Both the position numbers and the translations under genes were made by a program. Below are positions 1-6,832 of a stretch of 12,458 bases of DNA, in pieces (the stretch's first letter is position 1; every line of letters begins with the position of its first letter). The notes under the pieces are model-generated. The model had not been told where the DNA came from, did no database searches, and saw only the letters and a list, made by a program, of their open reading frames with translations. Origin of the DNA: CAYOZN01 sp964408455 (lineage in GTDB: Bacteria > Planctomycetota > Phycisphaerae > UBA1845 > UTPLA1); contig CAYOZN010000052.1 of assembly GCA_964408455.1 (NCBI GenBank), forward strand, positions 1 through 12,458. Reading direction: 5' to 3'.

Positions 1-55
1 ACCAACGACCTCGTCGTTATCAGCGACGCGCTCTAACCAACTGAGCTACGAGCCC
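1..55 (-). tRNA. trnI: tRNA-Ile (anticodon GAT), 3' end cut by window edge
   Basis: Read on the minus strand, this gives a normal cloverleaf: acceptor strand GGGCTCG, T8-A9, D-arm GCTC/GAGC around AGTTGGTTA, and a five-pair anticodon stem CGTCG/CGACG. The loop is CTGATAA, so the anticodon is GAT (isoleucine). The variable loop AGGTC and the 5' half of the T stem (GTTGG) follow. The rest of the T arm, the 3' acceptor strand and any encoded CCA lie outside the window. The sequence upstream (rightward) does not contain a 16S rRNA 3' end with its anti-Shine-Dalgarno, so this copy does not appear to be in a 16S-23S spacer. Confidence 0.95.
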
Positions 56-180
56 CACCTCACCCGGAAGTTTCGTCACCTTCGACAAACTCCCTGGCAC
101 CAGGTGAGTGTACACTCCAAGAGCCCGTCACGCACGGCCGACTTTTCGCAAGCCGCGATGCAGGACGAGGCGACAAGCCA

Positions 181-239
181 CCACCGGCATTCACCGGCGG
201 CCAGACATCAATTCAGGTGATTGATCTCGGAACCGGTGG
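181..239. repeat. Nested inverted repeats, possible RNA fold
   Basis: An outer 7-base arm pair (CCACCGG 181-187 with CCGGTGG 233-239) encloses an inner hairpin ATCAAT (207-212) / ATTGAT (220-225) with a 7-base loop. Just downstream is another short stem, AGGGC (306-310) / GCCCT (319-323). The nesting is what a folded RNA would show, but such short arms also arise by chance in GC-rich DNA. Confidence 0.3.
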
Positions 240-419
240 AACACCGATGCACGTGATGAAATTGTCAATCCTTCGAGCCAGTTCAGCCTCCAGATTGGCT
301 GCGTCAGGGCACGTTTCCGCCCTGCCGGTCTCAACTCGACAGAGCAAAGTAATTTAGCAGACCTGAACTAGCTGTCAACCCCGCCAGGCCGCAAATCTTC
401 ATGCGATTTTTCCCTATCC

Positions 420-444
420 TAAGCTTCCGGCGGCCGGGAGCTTA
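420..444. repeat. 11-pair hairpin in intergenic DNA
   Basis: Positions 420-430 pair with 434-444 (TAAGCTTCCGG against CCGGGAGCTTA, one G-T pair) around a three-base loop. Neither side has a T-run in the right place for an intrinsic terminator; the nearest T-tract (409-413) is on the wrong side. It could be a protein-binding dyad, the stem of a small RNA, or a processing site. Confidence 0.45.
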
Positions 445-520
445 CGCCGATCTCCCACGCACACTGCCCCCGTAATTCCCGCCTGCCAGCCCCGAAGTCC
501 CCAGCACTGATTATAGTGTT

Positions 521-549
521 TCGACAAACAACTCTCTGCGTGATACACT
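521..549 (+). promoter_or_regulatory. Sigma-70-type promoter for the small basic protein gene
   Basis: TCGACA (521-526, five of six matches to TTGACA), a 17-base spacer, then TACACT (544-549, four of six matches to TATAAT). Transcription would start near 556, giving a leader of about 65 bases before the ATG at 620. The spacing is ideal, but no experimental support is visible. Confidence 0.5.
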
Positions 550-619
550 CCGGAACCGTTTTTGTTTGTCGCAGCGTCACGAGTTTTGCGCACGAAACCG
601 CCACGGAGTCATTGAGCAC

Positions 620-787
620 ATGCGAAAGAGCAAGGATATCAAGCGAAAGCGAAAGACCGCCGGCAAGGAATACAAGAAGGGCAACCGCCCCGAGGCCTAC
701 AAGCTCTGGAAGGAAGCCAAGAAGGAAATGGATGAACTCCGCGGCCGCAACAAGCCCGCCGCCGCGCCCGAAGCCGCCGCCTCCTGA
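620..787 (+). CDS. Small, very basic protein of unknown function (55 aa)
   Basis: This 55-residue protein has 19 Lys/Arg. It has a Lys/Arg-rich N-terminus (residues 2-12), a middle segment that should form a charged amphipathic helix (KEYKKGNRPEAYKLWKEAKK), and a flexible Ala/Pro tail after residue 45. No signal peptide, membrane segment or cysteine is present. I chose the ATG at 620, with GGAG at 605-608 about 11 bases upstream; the frame is open back to a TTG at 566, which would add 18 residues without a good ribosome site. The size and charge suggest a nucleic-acid or ribosome-associated protein, but that is inference, and I do not recognise the family. A promoter at 521-549 and a terminator at 834-858 frame it as a single-gene unit, which supports it being real. 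Confidence 0.7.
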   Translation: MRKSKDIKRKRKTAGKEYKKGNRPEAYKLWKEAKKEMDELRGRNKPAAAPEAAAS

Positions 788-806
788 ACCGCATAGAGAC
801 CGGCGT

Positions 807-1742
807 CTATTTGGCGCCCGCCAGCGCCGTTGAAGCCCGCGTGGAGATCGCGCGGGCTCTTTGTTTGCGGTTGGCCCGATCGGACGCCCACGCCAGCCAG
901 CCGAGGCCGGATGAGACGAACACAATCCCCACCCAGGCCGGCCATGATTTGACTTCGGTCGACACGCCTTCCGGCGCCAGATAGCCGCGTCGCATGAAGA
1001 ACAGGCCCGCAAACAGCAGGGCCCCGCCCACCAGGAACGCTGGCCATGACAGGCCCGGTCGCCGCATCAGGGCCCACGCCGTCAGCAGAATCACGATCTC
1101 CCGCCAGATCGGAAACACCTTCGTCCCGTAGGAAAGCGCGACCGGCACGTTCGTCAGCGTCGCCAGGATGCTCGTCTGCGAGCCCTCCGGCGCCGACTTG
1201 ATCGTCGCCGCTCGCCCGGGGTTCATCCAGCGGCCCTCCGATGTCTCCACCCAGACGTGCCGCAGGTCTGTCACCAGCTTCGAGTCGTAGCCCAGCCGCC
1301 GCATCAGCGACGCCGCCATCACCGCCCGCCCGTCGCAATCCTCCCGCAGACGCCCGTCGTTGGCGGCCGCCTGGGCGTACATCTCCGCCACCGTCGGCAT
1401 GTAGTCGGCCGATCCCCACAACTCCCAGTCCCACGCATAATCCACGCGGCGGTATACGAATTTCTCCACCTGCTTCTGAACGTCGCGCGGGCCCAGCCGT
1501 TCGCGCCAGGGCCCCGTCTGAGCCTGGTCCTTGCCGCGGGCCCGCGAGTCTTCCCCATCCATCCACGCCACAAAGCTGGATTCAAATTCCACAAGCTCGG
1601 GTGCGAACGGTTCGACCATCGCGTCGAGATTGCACACGCGTGAAAGGTGTCGCCAGAGTTGAAGGGGATTGGGAAACAGGGCGACAAGCGTGACCGTGGC
1701 GAAGATCGACCATTTCAGCGCCACGCGAGCGGGCCAGCGCAT
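807..1742 (-). CDS. Membrane-anchored transglutaminase-like protein (paralogue 1)
   Basis: This 311-residue protein has one N-terminal membrane segment (about residues 8-25). An extramembrane region contains a transglutaminase-type active site: Cys136 in EDCDGRA and His162 in LRHVWVE. Three hydrophobic segments follow near the C-terminus (about 205-225, 232-250, 266-287). In the family, Cys and His act with an Asp about a dozen residues after His; here the aligned stretch GRWMN carries Asn174. The protein may be a cysteine protease, an amidase or a cross-linking enzyme at the membrane; the substrate is unknown. The start at 1742 has GAGGGAG just upstream; the frame is open to an ATG at 1817, which lacks a ribosome site and would spoil the alignment with its paralogue. 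The next gene upstream (ending at 1999) is a clear paralogue in the same orientation, separated by about 255 bases, so co-transcription is uncertain. Confidence 0.8.
   Translation of the reverse strand: MRWPARVALKWSIFATVTLVALFPNPLQLWRHLSRVCNLDAMVEPFAPELVEFESSFVAWMDGEDSRARGKDQAQTGPWRERLGPRDVQKQVEKFVYRRVDYAWDWELWGSADYMPTVAEMYAQAAANDGRLREDCDGRAVMAASLMRRLGYDSKLVTDLRHVWVETSEGRWMNPGRAATIKSAPEGSQTSILATLTNVPVALSYGTKVFPIWREIVILLTAWALMRRPGLSWPAFLVGGALLFAGLFFMRRGYLAPEGVSTEVKSWPAWVGIVFVSSGLGWLAWASDRANRKQRARAISTRASTALAGAK
834..866 (+). terminator. Intrinsic terminator inside the 3' end of the opposing gene
   Basis: AGCCCGCG (834-841) pairs perfectly with CGCGGGCT (851-858) around a 9-base loop, followed by the T-rich CTTTGTTTG on the plus strand. 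It lies 47 bases after the small basic protein's stop and inside the last codons of the convergent transglutaminase-like gene, so that gene's C-terminal codons double as a terminator for its neighbour. Confidence 0.65.
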
Positions 1743-1954
1743 GCGGCTCCCTCGTTGCAGTACCGACGCCAGCTTACCCGAACCCAAGATCATGCCGTGG
1801 CTCACCCGCAGGAACATCGCACCAGATTGACAACAGAACCTACGCTACAAACTACAGCATAGTTAGTCCATTGTTCCTGAATTTTTAGGCAAGTCCAACG
1901 GAAGTTACCGCATCCGCGGCCCAGAATAAGGGCGCGACGCCTAAATCCAGACTT

Positions 1955-1974
1955 GAGTCATGGGAATATGACTC
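1955..1974. repeat. Short dyad between the two transglutaminase-like genes
   Basis: GAGTCAT (1955-1961) and ATGACTC (1968-1974) form a perfect 7-base inverted repeat around GGGAAT. It lies 25 bases past the stop of paralogue 2 (minus strand) and well upstream of paralogue 1. It lacks a T-run, so it could be an operator-like dyad or a weak terminator stem. Confidence 0.35.
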
Positions 1975-1998
1975 GGTGCTGAGGCGCGCCATCGAATG

Positions 1999-3114
1999 CT
2001 ACGCCGTGACGCGCCTCCGCGCCAGGCGCGCAGCACGCATCAAGATAAACACCCCGGCAAGAACATGCGTGATTCCGATCCAGGCTGGCCAGCTCGTGGA
2101 ATAGTAAGCACCATCGCAGACCTCCAGCAGCCGGAACCTCATGAACAGCAGGCCCTGTATCAGGAACAGCCCCCCGAGCACCGCCGCGCGCCAATTCATC
2201 GCGCGATGCACGAGCAACAGATAGATCGTGATGGTGATGATCAGCTCGCGCGAGAACGGAAAGACCGCGATGCCATAATTCAGGGCAACCGGGATGTTGA
2301 GCAGGGCGCTGGTCCAGATCAGCGCGTTACCTTCGGGCGTGGATTTGAGGGTCGCCGGCCCGTCCTGGCCGGAATGCAAATACTTTCCCTCCGGTGTTTC
2401 CACCCAGACATGCCGCAAATCGGTGACCACCCTCGCGTCGTATCCGAGCCGACGCATGAGCGATGCCGCGAATACAGCGCGCCCATCGCAGTCTTCGCGA
2501 AGGCCGTCCACGGGGCTTTCGCGCGCCTTGGCGAACAACTCCGCGATCGTGGGCATGTAATCCGCGACGCCCCATACCTCCCAGTCCCAGGCATACCGAA
2601 ATTCGGAATAGGCCAGTTGCGCTACCTCCTGCTGAACCCGCCGCGCCGCAAAACCGGAGAGATCGGTCGCAAAGCCGATCGGGAGCGGCTGTGCCTCGCA
2701 TGGATCATCCGCGGGGGCGGTGCCGGACGCCCTGTGCACGTCCATTGACCGCCGCTCACTCGGTAGGGAAGCGCCGGGAACCCATTCGGGAAACACCCGT
2801 GCGATGTGCTCGGGCCGGACATTCGTGCTGTAACAGCGCTTTCCTTCCTGCCACGCCTTATGCGCATCCGCGTACTGCTGACACCTTGCCCGCACGGTCG
2901 CCTCGTAGATCGCAAGTTCCGGCGCGTCGGGAGTCACCATCCGCTCGAGATTGCGAATTCGCGCAACCTGGCGAAAGAAGTAGCGTGGATCGGGAAACAG
3001 GACGAGAATGGACACGGTCGCCAGTATCGCCAGCTTAAGCGGCACGCGCGCATACCACGGCCACGGTCGCGCGACTCTGCGCATCGCAGGCTCGTTGTCA
3101 GCGGCAGAAACCAT
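1999..3114 (-). CDS. Membrane-anchored transglutaminase-like protein (paralogue 2)
   Basis: This 371-residue paralogue of the next downstream gene has the same plan. There is an N-terminal membrane segment (about 25-41), and a domain with Cys209 in REDCDGRA and His235 in DLRHVWVE. Three C-terminal hydrophobic segments follow (about 275-302, 308-325, 342-359). Shared blocks include YAWDWE.WG.ADYMPT, AASLMRRLGYD and PVAL.YG. It carries a longer segment between the anchor and the domain (about residues 75-150) that paralogue 1 mostly lacks, with a few cysteines (78, 94, 139) and no recognised motif. The position of the family's third catalytic Asp is His247 (GKYLH). The start at 3114 has only a weak GAGA ribosome site; ATG 3084 (residue 11) is an alternative. 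The enzyme activity and substrate are unknown. Tandem duplication followed by divergence is the simplest origin. Confidence 0.8.
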   Translation of the reverse strand: MVSAADNEPAMRRVARPWPWYARVPLKLAILATVSILVLFPDPRYFFRQVARIRNLERMVTPDAPELAIYEATVRARCQQYADAHKAWQEGKRCYSTNVRPEHIARVFPEWVPGASLPSERRSMDVHRASGTAPADDPCEAQPLPIGFATDLSGFAARRVQQEVAQLAYSEFRYAWDWEVWGVADYMPTIAELFAKARESPVDGLREDCDGRAVFAASLMRRLGYDARVVTDLRHVWVETPEGKYLHSGQDGPATLKSTPEGNALIWTSALLNIPVALNYGIAVFPFSRELIITITIYLLLVHRAMNWRAAVLGGLFLIQGLLFMRFRLLEVCDGAYYSTSWPAWIGITHVLAGVFILMRAARLARRRVTA

Positions 3115-3176
3115 CTGGCGCTTTTCTCGCTTGAACCGAACGCGTCCCGTTAATCTTATGCCGGTACTCTGGCGTT

Positions 3177-3194
3177 ATGGCCGGCGCCGGCCAT
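3177..3194. repeat. 18-base perfect palindrome
   Basis: ATGGCCGGCGCCGGCCAT reads the same on both strands. It lies between the aminotransferase stop (3282, minus) and the start of paralogue 2 (3114, minus). As RNA it could fold to a seven-pair GC-rich stem with a GCGC loop. The minus strand shows no T-run after it (AACGCC follows), so an intrinsic terminator is not supported; a protein-binding site or weak attenuator is possible. Confidence 0.5.
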
Positions 3195-3281
3195 CATTTT
3201 CTTGCGAGAATCGCAGAACCGCCGCGAGATTGGACATCACGCTCGAAGGCGACCCGGCACGTCGAGTGAAACTGGAAGGAC

Positions 3282-4466
3282 CTATTTCGTCCCCAGCAGC
3301 GTCGCCAGCCGGTCCAGCCCCCGGTCGATATGCTCCATGCTGTTCGCGAAGCTCAGCCGCACGTGCTGCTCCGACCCGAACGCATCGCCCGGCACCAGCG
3401 CGACCTGTGCACGCTCCAGAACCGCCTCGCAGAATCCGCCGCTGTCGGAGACGTCCAGCGCCCCATACGTGCCCGATACGTTGGGGAAGCAGTAGAATGC
3501 CCCGCTCGGCCGCACGCATGTCACGCCCTTCAGCGCCGACAGCCGCCGCCACATGTGCTCTCCGCGCTCTTCAAACGCCTTGCGCATCACTTCCACGTGA
3601 CTTTGATCACCCGTCAGCGCCTCCACCAGTGCATGCTGAATAAACGTCGCCGTCCCGCTCGTCGTGTGGCTTTGCAGATTGCACATCGCCTTGATGATCG
3701 GCGCCGGCCCGGCCGCGTAGCCTGCTCGCCAGCCGGTCATCGAGTGCGTCTTGCTTGCCGCGTTGAAGGTAATCGTCTTCCCGTACCACTCCGGGCTGAT
3801 CGCCGCGAAGCTCAGGTGCTCCCGCCGATCGCCGAATCGCAGCTGGTCGTACATCTCGTCGCTGAAGACGATTACGTCGCGCCCGGCCAGCGCCGCGGCG
3901 ATCTCACGCGTCTCCTCCGGCGAGTATGCGAATCCGCCGGGGTTTGAAGGGCTGTTGAACACGAATATCTTCGTCCGCGGTGTCACCGCCTCGGAAATCT
4001 GCCGTGCGGTCAACCGCAGCCCGTTCGCCTCGTCAGCCAGCACCTTCCGCACTACGCCGCCGCACAGCTTGATCTGCTCGGGAAAGCTCACCCAGTACGG
4101 CACCGGCAGCAGCACTTCGTCGCCGGGATTCAGCAGAGCCGCAAATCCCAGGAACAGCGCTTCCTTGCCGCCGACCGTGACGATGACCTGATCCGGTGAA
4201 TAGTCCAGCCCGTTGTCCGACTTGAACTTCCTGCAAACCGCCGCCTTGGCCTCCGGTATGCCGTGCGTCGGTTTGGCATAACCCGTATGGCCCGCGTCCA
4301 GCGCCCGCTTGGCGGCCTCGCAGATGTTTTCCGGCGTGCCGAAGTCCGGCTCGCCGGCGCCGAAACCGATGACATCCTTGCCCGCGCGCCGCATTTCGGC
4401 GGCCTTGTTCGCGACCGCCAGCGTGGCGGATGGCGTCAACTGCGTGGCTCGATCGGCAAGTTTCAT
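3282..4466 (-). CDS. PLP-dependent aminotransferase, class I/II (aspartate aminotransferase-like)
   Basis: This cytosolic fold-type I transaminase (394 residues, the normal length) transfers an amino group between an amino acid and a 2-oxo acid. The visible landmarks follow the family order: GAGEPDF near residue 37, PYW at 123-125, the NSPSNPGG block at 171-178 with Asn175, and Asp203 with Tyr206 in SDEMYD. Lys239, in FNAASKTHSMTGWRAGY, is the PLP Schiff-base lysine, and Arg370, in VRLSF, binds the substrate alpha-carboxylate. All catalytic residues are present. The pattern is that of the I-beta or AspC-like subgroup, which includes aspartate and aspartate/prephenate aminotransferases; the exact substrate cannot be settled from sequence alone. 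The ATG at 4466 is preceded by GAGG at about 5 bases. It is transcribed away from the receiver gene on its right and toward the transglutaminase-like pair, with a gap of about 170 bases. Confidence 0.92.
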   Translation of the reverse strand: MKLADRATQLTPSATLAVANKAAEMRRAGKDVIGFGAGEPDFGTPENICEAAKRALDAGHTGYAKPTHGIPEAKAAVCRKFKSDNGLDYSPDQVIVTVGGKEALFLGFAALLNPGDEVLLPVPYWVSFPEQIKLCGGVVRKVLADEANGLRLTARQISEAVTPRTKIFVFNSPSNPGGFAYSPEETREIAAALAGRDVIVFSDEMYDQLRFGDRREHLSFAAISPEWYGKTITFNAASKTHSMTGWRAGYAAGPAPIIKAMCNLQSHTTSGTATFIQHALVEALTGDQSHVEVMRKAFEERGEHMWRRLSALKGVTCVRPSGAFYCFPNVSGTYGALDVSDSGGFCEAVLERAQVALVPGDAFGSEQHVRLSFANSMEHIDRGLDRLATLLGTK

Positions 4467-4551
4467 GCATCCTCATGTAAGTCAGAAGCGGGCTTGATTC
4501 CCGAGTCGCCGGCGAAACGCTGCCGCATCCGTAAATCTGCGGCTTTCGCAC

Positions 4552-4557
4552 TATAAT
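4552..4557 (+). promoter_or_regulatory. Consensus -10 box upstream of the receiver gene
   Basis: A perfect TATAAT lies at 4552-4557 in the divergent region between the aminotransferase and the receiver gene. No good -35 lies 16-18 bases upstream (CCGTAA region), so this may be an activator-dependent promoter or chance. If real, the transcript has a leader of about 130 bases. The reverse strand reads TATAGT over the same bases and could serve the aminotransferase, again without a clear -35. Confidence 0.4.
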
Positions 4558-4692
4558 CGACCATTTGTGCGCCGGCCTGTGGCATCGCTGCCGCACGCCG
4601 GAAAGACTGTATCCGGACGTCTGGGCAACGGCAATTCAACCTGCGCGCCGGTCCGTTGTCCAAGCTGCCTGCCTATTTGGAAGGACTTCACC

Positions 4693-5073
4693 ATGCCCGA
4701 TCCCGTGCTGGATGTCGGCAACTGCGATCCCGATCACGCCATGATCTCCCACATGCTCCACCGGCATTTCGACATCCGGCTCGACCGAGTCATGTTCGTG
4801 GATGAAGCGATTCAACGGATGAAGTCGCAGCTATACAAACTTGTGATGGTCAACCGGCTGATCTTCGCCGACGGATCTCCCGGTCTAGACCTGGTCCGTC
4901 GGGTCGCCGCGGATTCGGAATTGAATCGCGTGCCCATCACGCTGATCAGCAATTTTGAGGAAGCGCAGAAGGCTGCAATCGAAGCAGGCGCCGTCCGCGG
5001 CTTTGGCAAGGACTCACTCATGGCGCCGCAGACCATAGAACTGCTCTCGCAATACCTCCAGCGTCGGAATTGA
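4693..5073 (+). CDS. Stand-alone receiver-like protein lacking the phospho-acceptor Asp
   Basis: This 126-residue single-domain protein has the alternating beta/alpha pattern of a CheY-type receiver and no output domain. In receivers, an acidic pair near residue 10, an Asp near 54, a Thr/Ser near 85 and a Lys near 105 form the phosphorylation site. Here Asp12 lies in GNCDPDH, Ser86 in TLISN and Lys106 in GFGKDS, but the phospho-acceptor is Asn54 (VMVNRLIFADGSPG). It should therefore not be phosphorylated in the usual way. It may act as a constitutive protein-protein switch or an adaptor; partners are not shown by the neighbourhood. The frame is open upstream to 4567, but the ATG at 4693 has GGAAGGA (4679-4685) at ideal spacing and begins at the first beta strand. 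It is divergent from the aminotransferase. I have seen this VNR-type variant in planctomycete proteins, though I cannot verify that here. Confidence 0.85.
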   Translation: MPDPVLDVGNCDPDHAMISHMLHRHFDIRLDRVMFVDEAIQRMKSQLYKLVMVNRLIFADGSPGLDLVRRVAADSELNRVPITLISNFEEAQKAAIEAGAVRGFGKDSLMAPQTIELLSQYLQRRN

Positions 5074-5725
5074 CGTTCGGCGCAACACCGCCCCGCGCGA
5101 CGGCCAACACGGCAGCCCGGCTCCGCCCGGAGGACGCGTGACCGTTGCCGCGTGTTCAACGCCCGGAAATAGGCAAATCACCCTTTCGACTTAGAGGAAC
5201 TCCGGCACCCGGAACCCGCGTCAGAACGTCGTACGTGGGGATAAACTCCGGGTAACGCTGGGGTGATATCGCCCATTCGTCGCACCCCGAACCGATAAAA
5301 AGTGTTACTCCTCATGTTACGTGGCTGGCTCGAAAATCCGTCCGGAAATCTTACAAACTTTTTGCAATCACTAACATACTGATGCAACAGCTCTTATGGA
5401 CGATTCTTCTCGATTGCGGATTTTTCTTAGCCAGTGTTATCATTAAGTCAAGTTTGCCCCGCCGGATTTCTGTGTTATGTTTGTCTCGGTAACAGCTTAA
5501 TTTCCCACCCCCGCACGACCCTTCATCGGAGGGGTTGCCCCGCCGGAACGCAGGCGGCCGAGCGATCGCCCGGCGACCGGCACCAACAAAACTCGTGACG
5601 TCCATCGGCAACGGGACGCCAGCGGTCGTTCGCGTCGAATCGGCATCGTTCTGCCGCGCGATCGCTCTCCCACCGCAATTTGCGTTGCCGGACCCATTCG
5701 GCCCTGGGAGGCTGGGGAGGTCAAC
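5074..5725. other. Long intergenic region / leader upstream of the sigma factor gene
   Basis: There are about 650 bases without a convincing gene. Short open frames on the minus strand (for example 5178-5387 and 5351-5611) lack ribosome sites and have unlikely compositions. The stretch 5280-5500 is clearly AT-richer than its surroundings and contains the candidate promoter at 5414-5443. From there to the ATG at 5726 would be a leader of about 275 bases with several short GC-rich stems, such as the one around GGGGTTGCCCC (5532-5542). No intrinsic terminator for the receiver gene is evident. Confidence 0.5.
5414..5443 (+). promoter_or_regulatory. Candidate promoter for the sigma factor gene
   Basis: TTGCGG (5414-5419), an 18-base spacer, then TATCAT (5438-5443, five of six matches to TATAAT), within the most AT-rich part of the intergenic region. 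A second, weaker candidate is TTGCCC (5454-5459) with TATGTT (5476-5481). Either would give a long untranslated leader. Confidence 0.35.
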
Positions 5726-6712
5726 ATGACTTCTGCGTTCGACGACAAGTCACCTGTGGGAGTGGATCCGCGGATCCCGACAGCCATGCTGCCGGCTGCC
5801 GCCATTCTCAAATCACTCGATCAGACCGATCGCGACCGGCTCACGCGGCTCCTCACCAAGCCGTTTGAGTACATTGCCCATCCCTGCTTCACAAAACCCG
5901 GCATCGCCCGCGAGCTGTTCAGTAACGAGTTACCCGCCGGCGTGTCGACGCGTCCCTGGTGTAATGCCGCCGACCCCACGCCTGCCTTCGACGGACTCGG
6001 CTCGTCCGCCACGCTGACCGGCGAGCAGGAGCGCCGCCTGTTTCTCCAACTCAACTACGCCCGCTGCCGCATTCTCAAGCAGCTCGACAAATTTCGCGGC
6101 AAGCCCCTTGGCGAGCAGGCCACCCGCGAAATCCTCTGGTGGCAGGCACGCGTCGAAGACATCCAGTGCCGCATCATCCAGGCAAACATGCCGCTGGTGC
6201 TGGCCATGGCCAAGCGCACCAAGCTCGGCAACATTGACTACGCCGAGCTCATCAGCGAGGGCAACCTGGCACTGCTCCGAAGCGTCGACAAGTTCGATGC
6301 CTCCCGCGGCTTCAAGTTCAGCACCTACGCCTGCCGCGCCATTCTCAAGAGCTTCAGCCGCGTCGCCATGAAGGTCAGCCGATACCGCGGCCGGTTCCCG
6401 GTCGAGTTCGATCCCATGCTCGAACGAAGCGATCATCTCGATCAGACGCGCGAGCATCAGGAGCAGGACTGCCTCGCCGAACTCCGCGGCATCATCCAGG
6501 CCAACTCCGCCTCCCTCAACGAGGTCGAAGTGAAAGTGCTCCAGGCCCGCTTCGCCCTGGCCAAGGTGGAGGGGCTCGACGCCGATGGCCCGCAGACACT
6601 CGAGCAGGTCGGCATGCTGATCGGCGTGACCAAGGAGCGCGTTCGACAGATTCAGAATCGCGCCCTCGCCAAGCTGCGCGAGAAGCTCAATGAGGACTTT
6701 CTTGCCGCTTGA
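5726..6712 (+). CDS. Sigma-70 family RNA polymerase sigma factor (non-ECF, region 3 not evident)
   Basis: This 328-residue sigma factor should direct RNA polymerase to a subset of promoters. An N-terminal extension (residues 1-95) has no recognised motif. Region 1.2-like sequence starts at TLTGEQERRLF (97-107). Region 2 spans about 144-215, with the core-binding segment DYAELISEGNLALLRSVDKF (171-190) and RGFKFSTYACRAILKSFSR (194-212). Region 4.2 is TLEQVGMLIGVTKERVRQIQ (291-310), a clear helix-turn-helix. The 2.4 segment ACRAILKSFSR replaces the WWIRQAI block of housekeeping factors, so -10 recognition should differ. No clear region 3 is seen between 2.4 and region 4, only a charged linker (214-260). 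It is longer than ECF factors and is not FliA- or RpoH-like. The start has GGGGAGG five bases upstream of the ATG. No anti-sigma gene is adjacent. It is a single-gene unit ending in a strong terminator. Confidence 0.9.
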   Translation: MTSAFDDKSPVGVDPRIPTAMLPAAAILKSLDQTDRDRLTRLLTKPFEYIAHPCFTKPGIARELFSNELPAGVSTRPWCNAADPTPAFDGLGSSATLTGEQERRLFLQLNYARCRILKQLDKFRGKPLGEQATREILWWQARVEDIQCRIIQANMPLVLAMAKRTKLGNIDYAELISEGNLALLRSVDKFDASRGFKFSTYACRAILKSFSRVAMKVSRYRGRFPVEFDPMLERSDHLDQTREHQEQDCLAELRGIIQANSASLNEVEVKVLQARFALAKVEGLDADGPQTLEQVGMLIGVTKERVRQIQNRALAKLREKLNEDFLAA

Positions 6713-6832
6713 GGCGATCACAGCGGCGCGCTACGGCAGGAGAATCCCGCCCCGCGCATCACAACCTGCCGCCAACCGGGCCTGAACGTGAGTTCCGGAC
6801 CCCGGCGGCCCCGACAAACAGGCACATCCACG

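Larger units (their letters stand above)
56..520. other. Intergenic region with hairpins, no gene seen
   Basis: There is no convincing coding sequence between the tRNA and the promoter of the small basic protein. The region holds a 12-base perfect palindrome (GAGTGTACACTC, 106-117), close upstream of the minus-strand tRNA, and several inverted repeats described separately. Some of it must hold the tRNA promoter, but no convincing -35/-10 pair was found on the minus strand. A structured RNA on either strand is possible but unproven. Confidence 0.5.

Noticed and set aside
56..130. Possible 16S rRNA 3' end next to tRNA-Ile
   Set aside because: tRNA-Ile(GAT) is often in the 16S-23S spacer, but the sequence upstream on the tRNA strand lacks the conserved 16S 3' end (CCTCC-containing tail).
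697..1566. 289-residue minus-strand frame overlapping the first transglutaminase-like gene
   Set aside because: It is very Gly/Ala/Arg-rich with no motif; the other minus frame carries the Cys/His active site and membrane segments.
5178..5611. Two small minus-strand open frames upstream of the sigma factor gene
   Set aside because: No Shine-Dalgarno, no recognisable sequence, and overlap with the AT-rich candidate promoter; more likely non-coding.
5562..5665. Two GCGATCGC octamers resembling the cyanobacterial HIP1 repeat
   Set aside because: Only two copies were noticed, in GC-rich sequence where this octamer is not rare, and no other feature is cyanobacterial.
5930..6721. 263-residue minus-strand open frame
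   Set aside because: It is antisense to the sigma factor, which has all expected motifs and a good ribosome site. The minus frame has no recognisable domain.
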